From positions 1 through 24,461 of the forward strand of contig JBQTIP010000270.1 in assembly GCA_052388025.1 (NCBI GenBank): a DNA stretch of 24,461 bases, read 5' to 3'. Positions 23,394 through 24,461 of the stretch are shown here, piece after piece (positions within the stretch are counted from its first letter, which is position 1; every line of letters starts with the position of its first letter). Under the pieces are notes generated by a model, which saw only the letters and a list, made by a program, of their open reading frames with translations, was not told where the DNA came from and did not search any database. This stretch comes from JBQTIP01 sp052388025. GTDB lineage: Bacteria > Actinomycetota > UBA4738 > HRBIN12. The position numbers and the translations under genes were made by a program.

Positions 23394-24076
23394 CCGAGGA
23401 GGGGAAAGCGCGCGGACGACTCGCCCAGGATCGACCGCTCGGCGTCGGTGAGCCGCCTCCGACCGGTCCCGGTCTCGATGAAGACGATGTCGTCCCATCC
23501 GAGGTCCCTCGGGGGCTCCCGCTCGAGCAACCCGATCAGGATCCCGCGGGTGACCGACGCCCCCTGAGGGGTGATCCACGGCTCGCGCCCGAGCGCCTCG
23601 GCCAGGTCGAGGCCGTGAACGGTTATCTCGAGGACGCGAGTGGCGAGGAACTCGTCCAGGCACAGCGCCGGTCCCCAGGTGGCGATGACGCGATCCGGCC
23701 GCTCGCGCCGGGCGGCCTCGGTCCCCGCGCGCCAGTTCCTCTCGAACGACCGCGCCAAAGCCGATCCCGTGGCGAAGCCGTCGGCGATCTTCTGCGCTCG
23801 GCCGGAGATATCCGGCGCGCTCTCGATCGGATCGTAGGAGCGCCAGTACGTCACGGCGGTCGTGTCGGCCTCCGCGGGGGGAGGCTCCGCCAGGCCGACA
23901 CGAAGCCGGTACATGTCCCTCCACATGTGCGCCAGCAGTGCCTTCACGCTCCACGGCGGACAGCGCGTCGGCAGGGCGAGCTCCTTCTCGGAGAGGCCGG
24001 CGACGACCTCGGAGACCTTCGCGCACTCACCCGCGACCGCGTCTGTGATCTCGGTGGCCTCGCCCTCGTACGTGAT
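23390..24076 (-). CDS. DinB/mycothiol-dependent maleylpyruvate isomerase-like protein, possible AUC start
   Basis: A member of the actinobacterial DinB/MDMPI N-terminal family, four-helix metal-binding proteins often using mycothiol; the specific reaction is unknown. Reading from ATC 24076 gives 228 residues with the conserved first helix and LPTRCPPWSVKALLAHMWRD (about 40-59), including the metal-binding His. Later, TRVLEITVHGLDLAEALGR is the second metal-ligand helix. No ATG, GTG or TTG occurs in frame before GTG 23947, which would cut off the first helix and most of the PPWSV motif. An AGGAGG Shine-Dalgarno lies 5 nt before ATC. The start is inferred; an assembly error is possible. First gene of the operon with the glycosylase and ABC exporter. 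Confidence 0.75.
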   Translation of the reverse strand: MTYEGEATEITDAVAGECAKVSEVVAGLSEKELALPTRCPPWSVKALLAHMWRDMYRLRVGLAEPPPAEADTTAVTYWRSYDPIESAPDISGRAQKIADGFATGSALARSFERNWRAGTEAARRERPDRVIATWGPALCLDEFLATRVLEITVHGLDLAEALGREPWITPQGASVTRGILIGLLEREPPRDLGWDDIVFIETGTGRRRLTDAERSILGESSARFPLLG

Positions 24077-24081
24077 CCGCG

Positions 24082-24087
24082 CCTCCT
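24082..24087 (-). promoter_or_regulatory. Strong Shine-Dalgarno AGGAGG before ATC 24076
   Basis: AGGAGG on the minus strand followed by 5 nt and then ATC. It is among the best ribosome binding sites in the window and is the main reason for placing the start at this non-standard codon. Confidence 0.55.
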
Positions 24088-24206
24088 CACTCGATCGACC
24101 TCGGCACGGCGGGGCCGTCCGCCGACCGGGTGAGCATAGCCATCTGTCCCGTGTAGGCCGATGGACCCCTTGTGCCGTCCGGCAACGAGCGGTAAGAAGG
24201 ACGCTT

Positions 24207-24212
24207 CAAGCT
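24207..24212 (+). promoter_or_regulatory. Weak -10-like box CAAGCT before the last gene
   Basis: CAAGCT with a 6-nt spacer to ATG 24219. It fits the leaderless spacing but is one base from TANNNT. Confidence 0.25.
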
Positions 24213-24218
24213 CCACCC

Positions 24219-24461
24219 ATGGCCGAAAACCGAATGACTCGACGAGCCCTGGTCAGGGTCACCCTTGTCTGCGCGCTGGCGGGCACCGCTCTGTTCGGCG
24301 GGTTCCCGCCGGCTCGAAGCGCGCCCTTCCCGGAGACCGTTCTTCGCACGGTGGGCGTGGCCGCCCGAGCCCTCCTTCCCCGGGGCTCGGACCCACCGCC
24401 GATTGCAATCCGCGGCGAGGCGATCCACGCCGCGAAGCCCGCGAGCACCGCGCCCGTCCGG
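24219..24461 (+). CDS. Secreted protein of unknown function (N-terminal part, cut by window edge)
   Basis: 81 codons without a stop run to the right edge. The N-terminus has basic residues with a twin arginine (MTRRALVRV), a hydrophobic stretch TLVCALAGTALFGG and small residues around ARSA (about 32-35), which is a signal peptide with probable cleavage near residue 35. The following part is Pro/Ala/Arg-rich and shows no domain. No family can be named from this fragment. It is divergent from the DinB/MDMPI-like gene, with 142 bp between the two starts. Confidence 0.6.
   Translation, partial: MAENRMTRRALVRVTLVCALAGTALFGGFPPARSAPFPETVLRTVGVAARALLPRGSDPPPIAIRGEAIHAAKPASTAPVR

Noticed and set aside
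24087..24428. 113-codon minus-strand frame opposite the secreted protein gene.
   Set aside because: It overlaps the signal peptide gene on the other strand and the Shine-Dalgarno of the DinB-like gene, and shows no domain.

Overview
The window is about two-thirds G+C by eye and is packed with genes on both strands. It most likely comes from an actinobacterium (Actinomycetota), probably an uncultured or deep-branching one. The best evidence is a gene for the bacterial proteasome activator Bpa/PafE, found in actinobacteria that carry a 20S proteasome. Supporting signs are a mycothiol-dependent-maleylpyruvate-isomerase/DinB-type protein, frequent GTG and TTG starts, and many apparently leaderless genes with a TANNNT box 6-9 nt before the start codon. 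No insertion sequence, prophage, CRISPR array or rRNA was seen.

Left part (1-2807). A response regulator runs off the left edge on the minus strand. On the plus strand follow tRNA-Arg(CCG), pdxH (vitamin B6 oxidase) starting only 3 nt after the tRNA, an M20 metallopeptidase and bpa. Next (2808-6960, minus) is a complete polyamine-type ABC importer operon, potA-potD-potB-potC, with a 14-bp hairpin between the binding protein and the permeases. A MazEF-like toxin-antitoxin pair (7223-7788) and a probable decayed cyclase remnant come next.

Middle (8006-13972). A minus-strand series reads pyrD, an AmmeMemoRadiSam radical SAM enzyme, its MEMO1-type partner, a nucleotidyltransferase-fold protein and an APC-family permease. 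pyrE is divergent from pyrD, and their -10 boxes overlap. The PyrD looks like a mosaic: class 2 ends with a class 1-type catalytic Cys motif.

Right part (13981-24461). A methyltransferase and a DUF309 protein lie on the minus strand. An AI-2E family exporter, a GH38 alpha-mannosidase and a VIT1/CCC1 family metal transporter lie on the plus strand. A divergent MarR regulator/GNAT acetyltransferase pair shares a palindrome. A minus-strand operon then encodes a DinB/MDMPI protein, a family 5 uracil-DNA glycosylase and an ABC exporter. Its first gene has no ATG/GTG/TTG at the conserved N-terminus and may start at AUC. A secreted protein starts at the right edge and is cut off.

The most useful signals beyond ordinary annotation are the systematic leaderless architecture, the tRNA stem that may double as a ribosome binding site, the bidirectional pyrD/pyrE promoter, the hybrid PyrD, the candidate AUC start, five NTGA start/stop overlaps, and tail-to-tail genes with abutting or shared stop codons.
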